DNA of 64,000 nucleotides from Bacillus sp. S/N-304-OC-R1 (GTDB lineage Bacteria > Bacillota > Bacilli > Bacillales > Cytobacillaceae): the NCBI RefSeq assembly GCF_019749375.1, contig NZ_JACWFE010000024.1, forward strand, positions 1 through 64,000, in the 5' to 3' direction. The notes beneath the pieces are model-generated. The model was not told where the DNA came from and made no database searches. It worked only from the letters and a program-made list of their open reading frames with translations. Positions within the stretch are counted from its first letter, which is position 1; each line of letters opens with the position of its first letter. Shown here one piece after another: positions 33,688-44,850 of the stretch. The position numbers and the translations under genes were made by a program.

Positions 33688-36117
33688 CTAGCTTTTTTCC
33701 GCCTCCATAAAATCATACGGAGTGATATTTTCCATCCCAATTAATGGATCAGCTTTCATTAATATTTCTTCATATGATAAAGTAGCTTCTTCCTCAGCTT
33801 CCTGATTCTCACTTTGTCCTTCTTCAATAATCGATTCCTGTAGCTTTTCTGTCAAAGTAGTCAAGCGTGATTGCTCATCCGCTCGTTCTACCCCAAGCTT
33901 CAAAGCGTCTTCTTCTCCGCACAAAATTAAAAATTGTTTACTCCGTGTAATAGCCGTATAAAGTAAGTTTCTTCTTAGCATCCGGTAATAGCTTTTGACA
34001 ACTGGAAGAATTACGATTGGAAATTCGCTCCCCTGTGACTTGTGAACAGAACAGCAATAAGCAAGAGTGATTTGATTTAAATCCTGACGCGTATAAGTTA
34101 CTTCTGTTCCATCAAAGGAAACAATAACCATATCCTGTTTTTCTGTATTCTCTTTAGCGTAAAAAATAGATACGATTTCACCCATGTCTCCATTAAAAAC
34201 ATGACTTTCTGGCTGATTGACTAGCTGAAGAACTTTATCCCCAATCCGGTATTTAACATCTCCAAATTCAAGCTCTTTTCGATTTCCATCCGGATTCGGA
34301 TTAAAAATTTCCTGGAGGATTTCATTTAATTTATCGATTCCTGCTGGCCCTCTATACATCGGCGCCAGCACTTGAATATCCTTGGCTGTATATCCTTTTT
34401 TCTTTGCGTTTTGCACAACTTTTTCAACTACAGTTCCAATTTGTCCAGGGCTGCATTTAAAAAAAGATCGATCAGATTGCTGAGCAGTTACATTACTTGG
34501 CAGCCTTCCTTTTTTCATTTCATGCGCTAGCTCTATTATGGAAGAACCTTCTGCTTGGCGATAAATATCAGTTAGCCGCACAGTGGGAATTCGTTCAGAA
34601 CGAAGTAGATCCTTTAATACCTGTCCAGGACCAACAGACGGCAGCTGGTCCTCATCACCAACTAAGATTACTTGCATGTTTTCCGGAAGGGCTTTAAACA
34701 ACTGATTAGCCAGCCAAATATCAACCATTGACGTTTCATCAATAATTAATATTTTTCCTTCCAATGGATTATCCTCATTACGGTCAAATCCTTCTGTGCC
34801 ATTCCAGCCAAGAAGCCGATGAATGGTTACTGCCGGCAAGCCAGTAGATTCTGCCATCCTTTTGGCTGCTCTTCCGGTTGGTGCCGCTAATAAAAACGGA
34901 AAAGGTTCTTCCTTTTTGTAATCCTTTGGATCTAACGAACAGCCATGCAGTTCTCCATATAATTCAACGATCCCTTTAATAACCGTTGTTTTTCCCGTGC
35001 CTGGTCCCCCTGTTAAAATAAGCATAGGAGACATTAAAGCCGTTTGAATCGCATCCTTTTGAGTTGGTGCATATTGAACCTTTAAACGTTCCTCTAAATT
35101 CCCTAAAGCTAGAAGAAATTCAGATTCTGGAAACTGATTGTCATATTGTGTTTGCTTTAGAATACGCTTTATATTTGTTACAAGACCTTTTTCAGAAAAA
35201 TAAAGAGAAGGTAAATATAATCTTTGTTCTTCAACAATGATTTTTCCCTCTTCCTCAAGCGAGATAATTTCTTTTGAAATATCTCCAAAATCAATTTCAT
35301 CACGCTTATTTTCCTCTAATAGAGTTTTCGTACTTACAAGAAGCTCTCTAGCTTCTATATAAACATGACCAGCCTGCATACTCTCCATTTCAAGTATGTA
35401 TAGACAGGCTGCTCTTATTCTGGCCGGATGATTACCCGATATCCCAAGCTTATAGCCAAGCTCATCAGATCTTCCAAAACCAATTCCATCAATGTCTTCT
35501 ACAAGCTTATAAGGGTTGTTTTGGATGATCTCGATCGTTTGCTCTTTATAGACCTGATAAATTCTCATCGAAAGCTGAGGGCCGAAGCCATACTGATTTA
35601 AGGCAATCAACGCTTGCTCAATGCCTTGATGCTTCATTAGTGTATCGTATAGAGATTTAGCTTTTTCTGAAGGAAGCTTAGGAATCTGATCAAGCAGGGA
35701 GGGCTCATTTAATATTTTTGTTATGGCATTTTCTCCAAGAATCTCTACTATATTTTCTGCCGTTTTTACCCCAATCCCTTTAAAAAGCTCACTGGATAAA
35801 TAATTGACAACGCCTTGTTTTGTATGAGGGATATCTTTTCGATAGTGACTTGCGTGAAGCTGCACGCCAAATTTTGGGTGTTCTTTCAAATCTCCATAAA
35901 AAATATACGTCTCTTGTTCATGCATTTTGGGGAAATATCCAGTAATTACCGCCTCTTTTTCTTCATAATGATGATTTGTTTCATCGACGCGAATTCGTAA
36001 AACTGTATATAAATTTTGCTCATTATGAAAAATTGTGACAAGATGCCGGCCCTTTATGTATTTCTTTTCTTGCTCTGTAAATAAATCTAGAGACCCTTGC
36101 ACGCCCTGCTGATCCAT
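33688..36117 (-). CDS. recD2: RecD2-type DNA helicase (YrrC)
   Basis: An 809-residue 5'-3' superfamily 1B helicase working without RecB or RecC. An N-terminal OB-like domain and helix-hairpin-helix repeats (LFKGIGVKTAENIVE, IDGIGFGRSDEL) precede the motor: Walker A GGPGTGKTT near 362, motif II IIDETSMVD, motif III GDEDQLPSVGPG, and motif VI LLYTAITRSKQ. It acts in DNA repair and fork maintenance in B. subtilis. Follows yrrB. Confidence 0.96.
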   Translation of the reverse strand: MDQQGVQGSLDLFTEQEKKYIKGRHLVTIFHNEQNLYTVLRIRVDETNHHYEEKEAVITGYFPKMHEQETYIFYGDLKEHPKFGVQLHASHYRKDIPHTKQGVVNYLSSELFKGIGVKTAENIVEILGENAITKILNEPSLLDQIPKLPSEKAKSLYDTLMKHQGIEQALIALNQYGFGPQLSMRIYQVYKEQTIEIIQNNPYKLVEDIDGIGFGRSDELGYKLGISGNHPARIRAACLYILEMESMQAGHVYIEARELLVSTKTLLEENKRDEIDFGDISKEIISLEEEGKIIVEEQRLYLPSLYFSEKGLVTNIKRILKQTQYDNQFPESEFLLALGNLEERLKVQYAPTQKDAIQTALMSPMLILTGGPGTGKTTVIKGIVELYGELHGCSLDPKDYKKEEPFPFLLAAPTGRAAKRMAESTGLPAVTIHRLLGWNGTEGFDRNEDNPLEGKILIIDETSMVDIWLANQLFKALPENMQVILVGDEDQLPSVGPGQVLKDLLRSERIPTVRLTDIYRQAEGSSIIELAHEMKKGRLPSNVTAQQSDRSFFKCSPGQIGTVVEKVVQNAKKKGYTAKDIQVLAPMYRGPAGIDKLNEILQEIFNPNPDGNRKELEFGDVKYRIGDKVLQLVNQPESHVFNGDMGEIVSIFYAKENTEKQDMVIVSFDGTEVTYTRQDLNQITLAYCCSVHKSQGSEFPIVILPVVKSYYRMLRRNLLYTAITRSKQFLILCGEEDALKLGVERADEQSRLTTLTEKLQESIIEEGQSENQEAEEEATLSYEEILMKADPLIGMENITPYDFMEAEKS

Positions 36118-36153
36118 TGAGAAACCTCCTTCCTTTCATGTTCAGTTTATTTC

Positions 36154-36813
36154 TTATTGTGCAGAACCTTTTTCAATTAATTTCAAGCCATATCCTGCGA
36201 GAAGATGGTCAGGCTGTATGTCTAAAGCTTTTTTGAAAAAATGAAGTGCTTTTTGTTCGTCTTCCTTAAATCCAAAAGCAACACCTAAATTATAGAAAGC
36301 GTCTGCGTGATTAGGATCAATTTCCACACATTTTTCCAGTTGTATAATCGATTCATCAATAAAGTTTTCCTGAGCCAGGCATAAGCCATATTGGAAAAAG
36401 GCTTCTGAATCACTTGGATTTAATTCGGTGCTTCTTTGTAAATATGGCAAAGCTAATTTCCCTTGTTCGAGGGCTATTAATGTTAAACCAAGCATAAAAT
36501 AATTATCTCCGGTTTCCAGTCCCTTTTTCATAGCTGTTTCGAACATTTTTTTTGCTTCGTGAAAATTCTCCCCATCATAAAATAAATTTCCAGCGCTATA
36601 AAAAGCTGCAGCTGCATTCTCATCCAATTCTATTGCTTTTTCAAAAAACTTTAATGCCTTTTCTGTTTCTCCAACTGCAGATAAAACATTGCCGAAATTA
36701 ATATAAGATGTCGGATCTGATGGCTTCTCATCAATAGCCTCCATAAAAATCTTCGCGGCTTCTTCCCATTTTCCTTCTTGCATATATTGAATACCTAATT
36801 GGTTTTTGTCCAT
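36154..36813 (-). CDS. yrrB: TPR-repeat protein YrrB
   Basis: A 219-residue protein made of about six tetratricopeptide repeats of 34 residues (for example GKWEEAAKIFMEAIDEKPSD and KALKFFEKAIELDENA), ending with a capping helix. TPRs bind other proteins; the partner is unknown. In B. subtilis yrrB lies between mnmA and recD2, as here. Confidence 0.93.
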   Translation of the reverse strand: MDKNQLGIQYMQEGKWEEAAKIFMEAIDEKPSDPTSYINFGNVLSAVGETEKALKFFEKAIELDENAAAAFYSAGNLFYDGENFHEAKKMFETAMKKGLETGDNYFMLGLTLIALEQGKLALPYLQRSTELNPSDSEAFFQYGLCLAQENFIDESIIQLEKCVEIDPNHADAFYNLGVAFGFKEDEQKALHFFKKALDIQPDHLLAGYGLKLIEKGSAQ

Positions 36814-36883
36814 TTATCATCCACTCCGTTTCAATTAAAAAGTATAGCATATTATTTAGCGATCTTTCAGTTTCTAAATGTAC

Positions 36884-36928
36884 AAAAAGGGCTCTTCGAC
36901 TCTGTTTAACAGATACGAATGAGCCCTA
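36884..36928 (-). terminator. Terminator after mnmA
   Basis: Minus-strand stem AGGGCTC-TTCG/CGAA-GAGCCCT followed by five T, between mnmA and yrrB. Confidence 0.8.
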
Positions 36929-36944
36929 TTGTAATGTTGTTTGT

Positions 36945-38066
<1,122 letters not shown>

Positions 38067-38090
38067 TCACCACGTTTCTATCAAAAATTT

Positions 38091-39233
38091 CTATGTTGTA
38101 AGTCGTTTGACTATTTTACTCGTTTCCACAGCAGCCTTTTCAATTTGATCCAAAGTATTAAAAAGACCAAAGCTAAATCGAATTGAATTTTGAATTCGTT
38201 CATCATCCTTGCCGAACATCGAAACAAGAACATGTGAAGGATCGATTGATCCAGCTGTACATGCAGATCCGCTTGATGCAGCAACCCCAGCAATATCAAG
38301 ATTAACTAGCATTGCCTCTACATTTGTACCGGGAAAGCTTAAGTTTAAAACATGAGGCAAGGAATAATCAAGTGATCCGTTTCGCTTAAATTCTACTCCA
38401 TTGTCTGACAGCACTTTCATAAAAGCAGATTTAAATTGACCATACTCTTGCTTCTTCTTGTCCATCTCCTTCTGAGAAATGCGGACTGCTTCTAAAAATC
38501 CTGCGATAGATGGCACATTCTCAGTACCAGCCCGTCTTTTTCTTTCTTGCTCACCTCCGAATAAACGCGACGCAAGCTTAATATCACTATTGGCATATAA
38601 GAATCCTATTCCTTTTGGCCCGTTAATTTTATGTGCAGAAACAGACATTAAGTCAATTCCCAATTCATTTACATCAATTTTCTCAAGACCAAAAGCCTGG
38701 ACAGCATCACTATGAAACTTAGCAGGATGTGAAGCGAGGATTCCACCAATTTTTTTAATTGGCTGAATCGTTCCTACCTCGTTATTTCCGTACATGATTG
38801 TCACTAAAATCGTATCGTCTCTTAAGGCATTTTCGAAATCATCAATTGAAATTCTTCCCTCTGAATCAACAGGCAAGTAAGTGACTTCAAATCCTTGCTT
38901 TTCGAGCTGCTCACAAGTATGAAGGACGGCATGATGTTCAATTTGTGTGGTGATGATATGCTTTCCTAAATGCTGATAGGAATAAGCAACCCCGAAAATT
39001 GCATGATTATCCGCTTCTGTACCTCCACTTGTAAAAATAATTTCATTTGGCTTTGCCCCAATGCTTTGTGCTATTTCTGAACGGGCTTCATCAATAATAT
39101 GACGAGCTCCGCGACCAAAAGAATGAATGCTAGATGGATTTCCAAATTCTGAATTCATAACCACCATCATTTTTTCAATTACCTTTGGGTGCATTGGAGA
39201 TGTTGCTGCATGATCGACATATATCCGCTCCAA
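38091..39233 (-). CDS. yrvO: Cysteine desulfurase YrvO, partner of MnmA
   Basis: A PLP enzyme that takes sulfur from cysteine. In the 380-residue protein the PLP lysine is K202 (SAHKINGPKG) and the sulfur-carrying cysteine is C325 (SGSACTAGS) on the mobile loop. In B. subtilis YrvO is the dedicated desulfurase for MnmA, without TusA-like relays. Located between cymR and mnmA, so sulfur supply is next to its cysteine regulator. Confidence 0.95.
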   Translation of the reverse strand: MERIYVDHAATSPMHPKVIEKMMVVMNSEFGNPSSIHSFGRGARHIIDEARSEIAQSIGAKPNEIIFTSGGTEADNHAIFGVAYSYQHLGKHIITTQIEHHAVLHTCEQLEKQGFEVTYLPVDSEGRISIDDFENALRDDTILVTIMYGNNEVGTIQPIKKIGGILASHPAKFHSDAVQAFGLEKIDVNELGIDLMSVSAHKINGPKGIGFLYANSDIKLASRLFGGEQERKRRAGTENVPSIAGFLEAVRISQKEMDKKKQEYGQFKSAFMKVLSDNGVEFKRNGSLDYSLPHVLNLSFPGTNVEAMLVNLDIAGVAASSGSACTAGSIDPSHVLVSMFGKDDERIQNSIRFSFGLFNTLDQIEKAAVETSKIVKRLTT

Positions 39234-39308
39234 ATAATTTCACCTTCTTAACATTCTTACTGCTATTATTTTCTGCCTATGTTCCATTCATAACCTACAA
39301 ACTAGTTA

Positions 39309-39728
39309 TTAAATATAAAACATATAACTGTCCGTATTTCCATCATCTGTATAGTTTGCTAAATCTTCGAGAGTCGTATTGTCCAATACTTCCTTTACTG
39401 CATCACGAATTCTCATCCAAAGATGTTTCTTAGCAGGCTCTTCATCCTCAATTCCTTCTACAGGACTAATCGGTCCTTCTAAAACACGGATAATGTCACC
39501 CGCTGTTATGTTAGCAGGAAGATCTCCTAGAATATAGCCGCCATAAGCTCCCCGAATACTTTTCACTAATCCAGCATTGCGCAAAGGAGCAATGAGCTGT
39601 TCTAAATAATGTTCAGAAAGATCATTTGTTTGGGCAATTGATTTTAAGGAAATCGGTCCTTCTCCATGCTTCTTCGCCAATTCCATCATAATCGTTAAAC
39701 CATAGCGGCCTTTCGTTGATATTTTCAT
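39309..39728 (-). CDS. cymR: Rrf2-family cysteine metabolism repressor CymR
   Basis: A 139-residue Rrf2-type regulator, near-identical in pattern to B. subtilis CymR: MKISTKGRYGL, LSEHYLEQL, RGAYGGY and ITAGDIIRVLEGPI. No cysteine is present, so there is no iron-sulfur cluster; CymR instead works with CysK and O-acetylserine. Precedes yrvO and overlaps the stop of the upstream membrane gene by one base. Confidence 0.96.
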   Translation of the reverse strand: MKISTKGRYGLTIMMELAKKHGEGPISLKSIAQTNDLSEHYLEQLIAPLRNAGLVKSIRGAYGGYILGDLPANITAGDIIRVLEGPISPVEGIEDEEPAKKHLWMRIRDAVKEVLDNTTLEDLANYTDDGNTDSYMFYI

Positions 39729-40408
39729 TAACTTACACCTCGATTTTTTTCATTCAAAGCAGGTATTGACTGTTTTGCCTTCATTCTAGCTAGGAACCGG
39801 TCGGTAAATGCCTGACATTGCGGCAAGGCAAATCCGGCTAATGGTCCAATTGAAAGTCCAATAACCACTGTTCCCCAAAATACTGGCCCGCCAAGCTGCC
39901 ATCCAATAATCAGCACGATGATCTCCATACAAACTCTTACTTGCCCTACTTTCCAGCCTGTCTTGGAAGTAAGTGCAATCATTAGACTGTCCCTTGGCCC
40001 CGCACCAAGCTGTGCAGAAATGTATATTCCCATGCCATAGCAGGAAAAGATAATTCCACATAAAAACATAATCATTTTCCCCACTAAAGAAGCAGGAGTT
40101 TGCATAAAGGGTAATAATAAATATAAATCAATAAATACTCCGACCAAAATCATATTTAAAAAAGCGCCCATTTTTGGGAACTCTTTAGAAATAAGTGAGG
40201 ATATGGTCAAAATGACAACCCCGACAATAATCGACCAGCTGCCAATTGTTAGTCCAACCTGATAATATAAGCCAACGTGAAGAATATCCCAAGGAGTTGC
40301 ACCTAGATCAGCAACAATTAACAATACAATTCCAAGACTCATAACTAAGAGCCCTGTTAAATAAACCATGAATCTAGGTCCTACTTGACCTCTTTTTGTC
40401 TTATTCAT
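39728..40408 (-). CDS. YczE/YyaS/YitT family membrane protein
   Basis: A 226-residue membrane protein with about six helices and the family marks LGATPWDILHVGL and QLGAGPRDSLMIAL. Function is unknown; YczE is linked to surfactin production in B. subtilis. The stop overlaps the cymR start, so it is probably co-transcribed and may respond to the same sulfur signal, which is inference. Confidence 0.82.
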   Translation of the reverse strand: MNKTKRGQVGPRFMVYLTGLLVMSLGIVLLIVADLGATPWDILHVGLYYQVGLTIGSWSIIVGVVILTISSLISKEFPKMGAFLNMILVGVFIDLYLLLPFMQTPASLVGKMIMFLCGIIFSCYGMGIYISAQLGAGPRDSLMIALTSKTGWKVGQVRVCMEIIVLIIGWQLGGPVFWGTVVIGLSIGPLAGFALPQCQAFTDRFLARMKAKQSIPALNEKNRGVS

Positions 40409-40571
40409 TTGTCCATATCTCCCCGATAAAAAAACTTATTCTCAGTATATAGATAGACTTTTGTTATTATAGCATATTTAAAGGTGATAATCATTTTGTG
40501 ATTTCTTTTAATATGGTATGTTAGTTAATATTGAACGAAGCCAAATGCTTAAATGATTTGGAGTGAAATAG

Positions 40572-41837
40572 ATGAATATAAAACCACTAGCCTTTCGGAT
40601 GCGTCCTAGAACAATTGAAGAAATTATCGGTCAGGAGCATCTTGTTTCAGAAGGTAAAATAATAAATCGCATGGTAAAAGCGAAGCAGCTTTCTTCAATG
40701 ATCCTATACGGCCCCCCTGGTATCGGAAAAACATCTATTGCCAGTGCAATTGCCGGAAGTACACGCTTCGCATTTAGAAACTTAAATGCGGTAACCAATA
40801 ATAAAAAAGATATGGAAATTGTAGCGGCTGAAGCAAAAATGTCTGGAAAGGTTATCCTTCTCCTCGATGAAGTCCACCGGCTCGATAAAGGCAAACAGGA
40901 TTTCTTGCTGCCTTATTTAGAAAATGGAATGATTACACTAATTGGCGCAACAACTAGTAATCCCTATCATGCAATTAATCCTGCTATTCGCAGCCGCTGT
41001 CAAATTTTCGAATTAAAGCCTTTATCCATAGAAAATATAAAAGAGGCTTTACTGCGCGCTACCCAGGATAAGGAACGGGGATTAGGAGAGAAAAATGTTC
41101 AAGTAACGGATGAGGCATTAACCCATTTTGCAACAGCCTCTAATGGAGATGTTCGCAGCTCCTTAAACGCTCTAGAACTAGCAGTTTTGTCTACTGAGCC
41201 TAATAGTGATGACATTATTTTCATTGATTTAGCTGCCGCTGAAGAATGTATGCAGCGAAAAAGTCTAACTCATGATAAAGACGGGGATGCTCATTATGAT
41301 GTTCTTTCCGGGTTCCAAAAGTCTATTAGGGGAAGCGATGTCAATGCTGCTCTGCACTATTTAGGCAGGCTGATAGAAGCAGGAGATCTCCAGAGCATTA
41401 GCAGGCGGTTATTAGTCATTGCTTATGAGGATATTGGCCTTGCCTCACCTCAAGCTGGTGCCAGAACCCTTGCAGCGATTGAAGCTGCCGAAAGAGTTGG
41501 CTTTCCAGAGGGGCGGATTCCGTTAGCCAATGCCGTTATTGAGCTTTGCCTTTCCCCAAAATCAAACTCTGCCATCATGGCAATAGATTCAGCACTTGCG
41601 GATATTCGGAAAGGATCAAGCGGAGAGGTTCCTGATCATCTAAAGGATGCCCATTACCAAGGAGCAAAGGAGCTTGGCCGCGGAATTGATTATAAATACC
41701 CTCATGATTATGAAGGCGGCTGGGTAAAGCAGCAGTATCTGCCTAATAAAATCAAAAACAAGGTTTACTACCATCCTAAGAAAACCGGCAAATTCGAACA
41801 GGCTTTATCTGTTATTTATTCAAATCTTCAAAAATAA
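40572..41837 (+). CDS. rarA: Replication-associated recombination protein RarA (MgsA)
   Basis: AAA+ ATPase of 421 residues acting at stalled forks. Walker A is GPPGIGKTS at 47-55, Walker B LLLDEVHR around 97-104, and sensor GATTSNPYHAINPA with the arginine finger RSRC. The C-terminal SLATT-type tetramer domain includes VGFPEGRIPLANAVIELCLSPKSN split over about residues 305-335. TTGGAGTG precedes the ATG. It faces away from the cymR group. Confidence 0.95.
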   Translation: MNIKPLAFRMRPRTIEEIIGQEHLVSEGKIINRMVKAKQLSSMILYGPPGIGKTSIASAIAGSTRFAFRNLNAVTNNKKDMEIVAAEAKMSGKVILLLDEVHRLDKGKQDFLLPYLENGMITLIGATTSNPYHAINPAIRSRCQIFELKPLSIENIKEALLRATQDKERGLGEKNVQVTDEALTHFATASNGDVRSSLNALELAVLSTEPNSDDIIFIDLAAAEECMQRKSLTHDKDGDAHYDVLSGFQKSIRGSDVNAALHYLGRLIEAGDLQSISRRLLVIAYEDIGLASPQAGARTLAAIEAAERVGFPEGRIPLANAVIELCLSPKSNSAIMAIDSALADIRKGSSGEVPDHLKDAHYQGAKELGRGIDYKYPHDYEGGWVKQQYLPNKIKNKVYYHPKKTGKFEQALSVIYSNLQK

Positions 41838-41839
41838 GC

Positions 41840-41880
41840 AAAAAAGATGAAATCAGCTATTTAGTGATTTCATCTTTTTT
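41840..41880. terminator. Bidirectional terminator, rarA/ABC operon
   Basis: Perfect 15-bp arms AAAAAGATGAAATCA/TGATTTCATCTTTTT around a nine-base loop between convergent genes. Confidence 0.92.
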
Positions 41881-41894
41881 CTAGTTTGTAATAG

Positions 41895-42854
41895 CTATGC
41901 AGCAACGTCTCTTTTCTTAAATACATAGAAAGCTATACACTGGAATATAGCAAAGTACAAAATTAACATGATAATTGAAAACCCTAATGACATTCCTTCA
42001 ACCAAAGGGGATCCTTCAAAATATTGCAGTAAATCTGTGTTTGCAAACAAAATATATTTTGCCCACTCATATTTCATAGAGACAAGCATTGTAACCTGTC
42101 CTCCCATGAATAGAAGGAAGATCGACAAGCCAATCGCCAATGAACTATTTCTAAAAGCTGCTGAGATCATGAAGGCCATAGTAGCTAGCATGAGCATATT
42201 AATCGATTTTAGACCGTAATAATTGATCATATGGACAAACATGCTTTGTTCCGTTACTTTCCCATTATAATAGTTTAAATATGGAGTTGACTCCTCTGGC
42301 ATTCCAAAAAGAATTGCACCTAATCCTGCTGAATACATAAACAACAGTACAAGTAAAAACATACCAAAAATCAGGACTGTTAAATACTTAGAAAGCAGTA
42401 TTTTCCCTCGTTTTATTGGACGAATTAATAGCAGCTTTATTGTACCCCAATTAAATTCACTTGCAACAATACTTGCTGCAATAATAATGGTGAATAAGCC
42501 TACAAATTCAATAGATTGTGAAACATCGTCAACAAATCCCCATATTGAATAATTTTCATTAGGTGAAATATCATGCTCAATCCGATAGGTGTTAATAGCT
42601 ATTTCTCTTTCGTAACTATCTCTCATATGCCTTGTTAAAGAAGGGCCCATTTCATCTAGCTGTTTCTGATTGCTTTCATTTTGAATCTGCAGCCCCCTTT
42701 TCCATTCTGAATTATGGGGAACTGATAATTTTGTCTCCTGATATTTTATAAATCCGCCTGCAACTGTTGTGACGAACAAAAGGATGCCGATCATTACATA
42801 AGTTCCAGGACGCTTAAATATTTTCATCAATTCATTTTGAATCAATCTAAACAT
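41895..42854 (-). CDS. ABC-2 type transporter permease
   Basis: A 319-residue membrane protein with a basic start (LIQNELMKIFKRPGTYVMI), a first helix near 18-38, a long extracytoplasmic loop (about 40-115) and five further helices. The layout fits BcrB/NatB-type permeases. It starts one base after the preceding ATPase gene, so the two make one transporter. Substrate unknown; antimicrobial peptide or cell-wall stress roles are common in relatives. Confidence 0.85.
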   Translation of the reverse strand: MFRLIQNELMKIFKRPGTYVMIGILLFVTTVAGGFIKYQETKLSVPHNSEWKRGLQIQNESNQKQLDEMGPSLTRHMRDSYEREIAINTYRIEHDISPNENYSIWGFVDDVSQSIEFVGLFTIIIAASIVASEFNWGTIKLLLIRPIKRGKILLSKYLTVLIFGMFLLVLLFMYSAGLGAILFGMPEESTPYLNYYNGKVTEQSMFVHMINYYGLKSINMLMLATMAFMISAAFRNSSLAIGLSIFLLFMGGQVTMLVSMKYEWAKYILFANTDLLQYFEGSPLVEGMSLGFSIIMLILYFAIFQCIAFYVFKKRDVAA

Positions 42855-42855
42855 G

Positions 42856-43770
42856 CTAGATCACCTCCTGTGAAGTTACTTCAAGGAAACGATCTTCTAA
42901 TGTTTTCGTCATTTCCTTTATTCCATAAATGTGAATCTCTTTTTGAACAAGCTCTTTCACGATGGATGGCACAGCCTCTCTTTTTAACGGAAGGGCAACT
43001 CCTGTTTCGGTTAACTGTACTTGAACATTTGTGAGCAGTCCTCTTAATACTTCACTTGCCATTTCCTTTTGTCCAACTTCAATTTCATATACCTTCTCGT
43101 TTCCTTGGACAAAATCATTAATAAGCTGAACATCGATGAGCTTCCCTTTTTGAATAATCCCAATCCGGTCACACATCATTTCCATTTCTGATAAAAGGTG
43201 ACTTGATACTATAACAGCCATTTCCTTTTCCCTTGCCAGTTTTCTTAAATGATCTCTGATTTCCCTAATCCCAGCCGGATCTAAACCATTGGTCGGTTCA
43301 TCAAGAATTAATACCTTTGGATCATGGAGCAGGCATTGTGCCAGCCCTAATCGCTGTCTCATTCCTAATGAATAAGTTTTCACCTTATCATGAATTCTGT
43401 CTGTTAAACCAACAAGCTCTACTGTTTCATTTATCTTTTCTTTTGTGATGCCAGATGACATTCTTGCGTAATGAATTAGATTTTGATAACCGCTCATAAA
43501 TTTATACATTTCTGGATTTTCAACAATCGCCCCTACATGAGTAACTGCTTTTTCAAAATCTGTTTTAATACTATGGCCAAGAATTTTAATATCGCCATCT
43601 GTGATCCCAATTAATCCGACAATCATTCGAATCGTTGTTGTCTTTCCGGCGCCATTCGGACCAAGAAAACCAAATACTTCTCCTTTATTCACATCGAAAG
43701 TCAATGAATCGATAATTGTTTTGCCTTTAATGACTTTTGTAACATTTTGAATTTCAACTACTGCTTTCAT
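42856..43770 (-). CDS. ABC transporter ATP-binding protein (BcrA-like)
   Basis: A 304-residue ATPase with Walker A GPNGAGKTT (37-45), signature YSLGMRQRLGL, Walker B VLILDEPTNGLDP and switch histidine in VSSHLLSEME. The C-terminal extension of about 80 residues is typical of bacitracin-type export ATPases. It probably pairs with the permease encoded next. Nine bases separate it from the upstream ATPase gene. Confidence 0.9.
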   Translation of the reverse strand: MKAVVEIQNVTKVIKGKTIIDSLTFDVNKGEVFGFLGPNGAGKTTTIRMIVGLIGITDGDIKILGHSIKTDFEKAVTHVGAIVENPEMYKFMSGYQNLIHYARMSSGITKEKINETVELVGLTDRIHDKVKTYSLGMRQRLGLAQCLLHDPKVLILDEPTNGLDPAGIREIRDHLRKLAREKEMAVIVSSHLLSEMEMMCDRIGIIQKGKLIDVQLINDFVQGNEKVYEIEVGQKEMASEVLRGLLTNVQVQLTETGVALPLKREAVPSIVKELVQKEIHIYGIKEMTKTLEDRFLEVTSQEVI

Positions 43771-43779
43771 TCCTTCCCC

Positions 43780-44478
43780 TCATTCCTTAAATGTCTTTTT
43801 CATCCACTCAATAATAGAAAGACCTTCCATCTCCCTTAATTCCTCCACATCCCGGCGCCCAATTATTTTGCCATTCTGTATAGCTAGGACTTCATCAAGC
43901 AATGGCTCTATTTCATCAATTTCATGTGTCGCAATTATCACAATCTGATTTTCATAATCAATATAAGATAAAAGTCCTTTAACGATTGATTCCCTAACCA
44001 TCGGATCAAGTCCTGAGAACGGTTCATCCAATAATAAAACGGCTGCCTCCCTTGAGAGTGCAAGGACAAGCTTTAATCGTCCACGATTCCCCTTTGATAA
44101 CTGTTTAATTTTTTTCGTTGGGTCAAGCTTCATGAATTGAAGTAATTCTTCAGCACGCTCCATTCGGAAATCTTGAAATTGTGATGAATAGAAATCAATC
44201 AGATCCTTTACCTTAAATGACTGATAGAAATGGTCCAGTTCTGACATGAATGCCACACTTTCGGCAATTCTCCGATCGGATTTTTTCCCATTCACAATTA
44301 CCTTTCCGCTAGTAGGATGCACAAGTCCGCCAATCATTTTTAATGCTGTTGATTTCCCGCTGCCATTAGGTCCAAGCAGGCCATAAATTTTTCCGGCTTC
44401 AAGCTTAAATGAAACATCATCCAGACCCATTTCGCTGCCATATCTTTTCGTGACATGCTGAAATTCAATCATCCCCAT
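43780..44478 (-). CDS. ABC transporter ATP-binding protein (YtrB-like)
   Basis: A 232-residue ATPase. Walker A is GPNGSGKST (36-44), Walker B LLLDEPFSGLDP, and the switch histidine is in IATHEIDE. The signature is LSKGNRGRLKL, an altered form of LSGGQ typical of YtrB-type ATPases. It overlaps the GntR gene by 14 bases; ATG codons at residues 1 and 3 are both usable. Likely partner of the first permease of the operon. Confidence 0.88.
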   Translation of the reverse strand: MGMIEFQHVTKRYGSEMGLDDVSFKLEAGKIYGLLGPNGSGKSTALKMIGGLVHPTSGKVIVNGKKSDRRIAESVAFMSELDHFYQSFKVKDLIDFYSSQFQDFRMERAEELLQFMKLDPTKKIKQLSKGNRGRLKLVLALSREAAVLLLDEPFSGLDPMVRESIVKGLLSYIDYENQIVIIATHEIDEIEPLLDEVLAIQNGKIIGRRDVEELREMEGLSIIEWMKKTFKE

Positions 44479-44848
44479 CTTCCCGCTTTCGTTTAATATA
44501 AAATTCTAATCCTGATACCATCTCTTCTTCTGAAAATCCGAGCTCTTTCATGTTAATAAAAAACGCTTCAATAATATCCATTTGCAGCTTTATCTTTAAT
44601 TCTTTTATTAAACTTAAATTTTCAGTCACAAATGTCCCTTGCCCGCGCTTCGTCTCCACGATTTCCATCCTCTCTAACTCGCTATATGTCCGTTGAATCG
44701 TATTTGGATTAACACCGGTTTGTATCGCCATCTCACGTACAGAAGGGAGTTTGTTTCCAGGCAATAAATCTCCTCTGGCGATTTGCTGGTTAATTTTTTC
44801 TGCAATCTGCATATAAATGGGCTTCGATGCTTGGAATTCTTCTCCCAC
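44465..44848 (-). CDS. GntR-family regulator (YtrA subfamily)
   Basis: A 127-residue regulator with an N-terminal winged helix (about 9-75; LPSVREMAIQTGVNPNTIQRTY) and a short C-terminal dimer region, as in YtrA. The GTG at 44848 is used, seven bases after GGAGG, two bases after the upstream stop. It probably represses this operon through the inverted repeat at 45669-45690 that covers the promoter. Confidence 0.9.
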   Translation of the reverse strand: MGEEFQASKPIYMQIAEKINQQIARGDLLPGNKLPSVREMAIQTGVNPNTIQRTYSELERMEIVETKRGQGTFVTENLSLIKELKIKLQMDIIEAFFINMKELGFSEEEMVSGLEFYIKRKREDGDD

Positions 44849-44850
44849 AA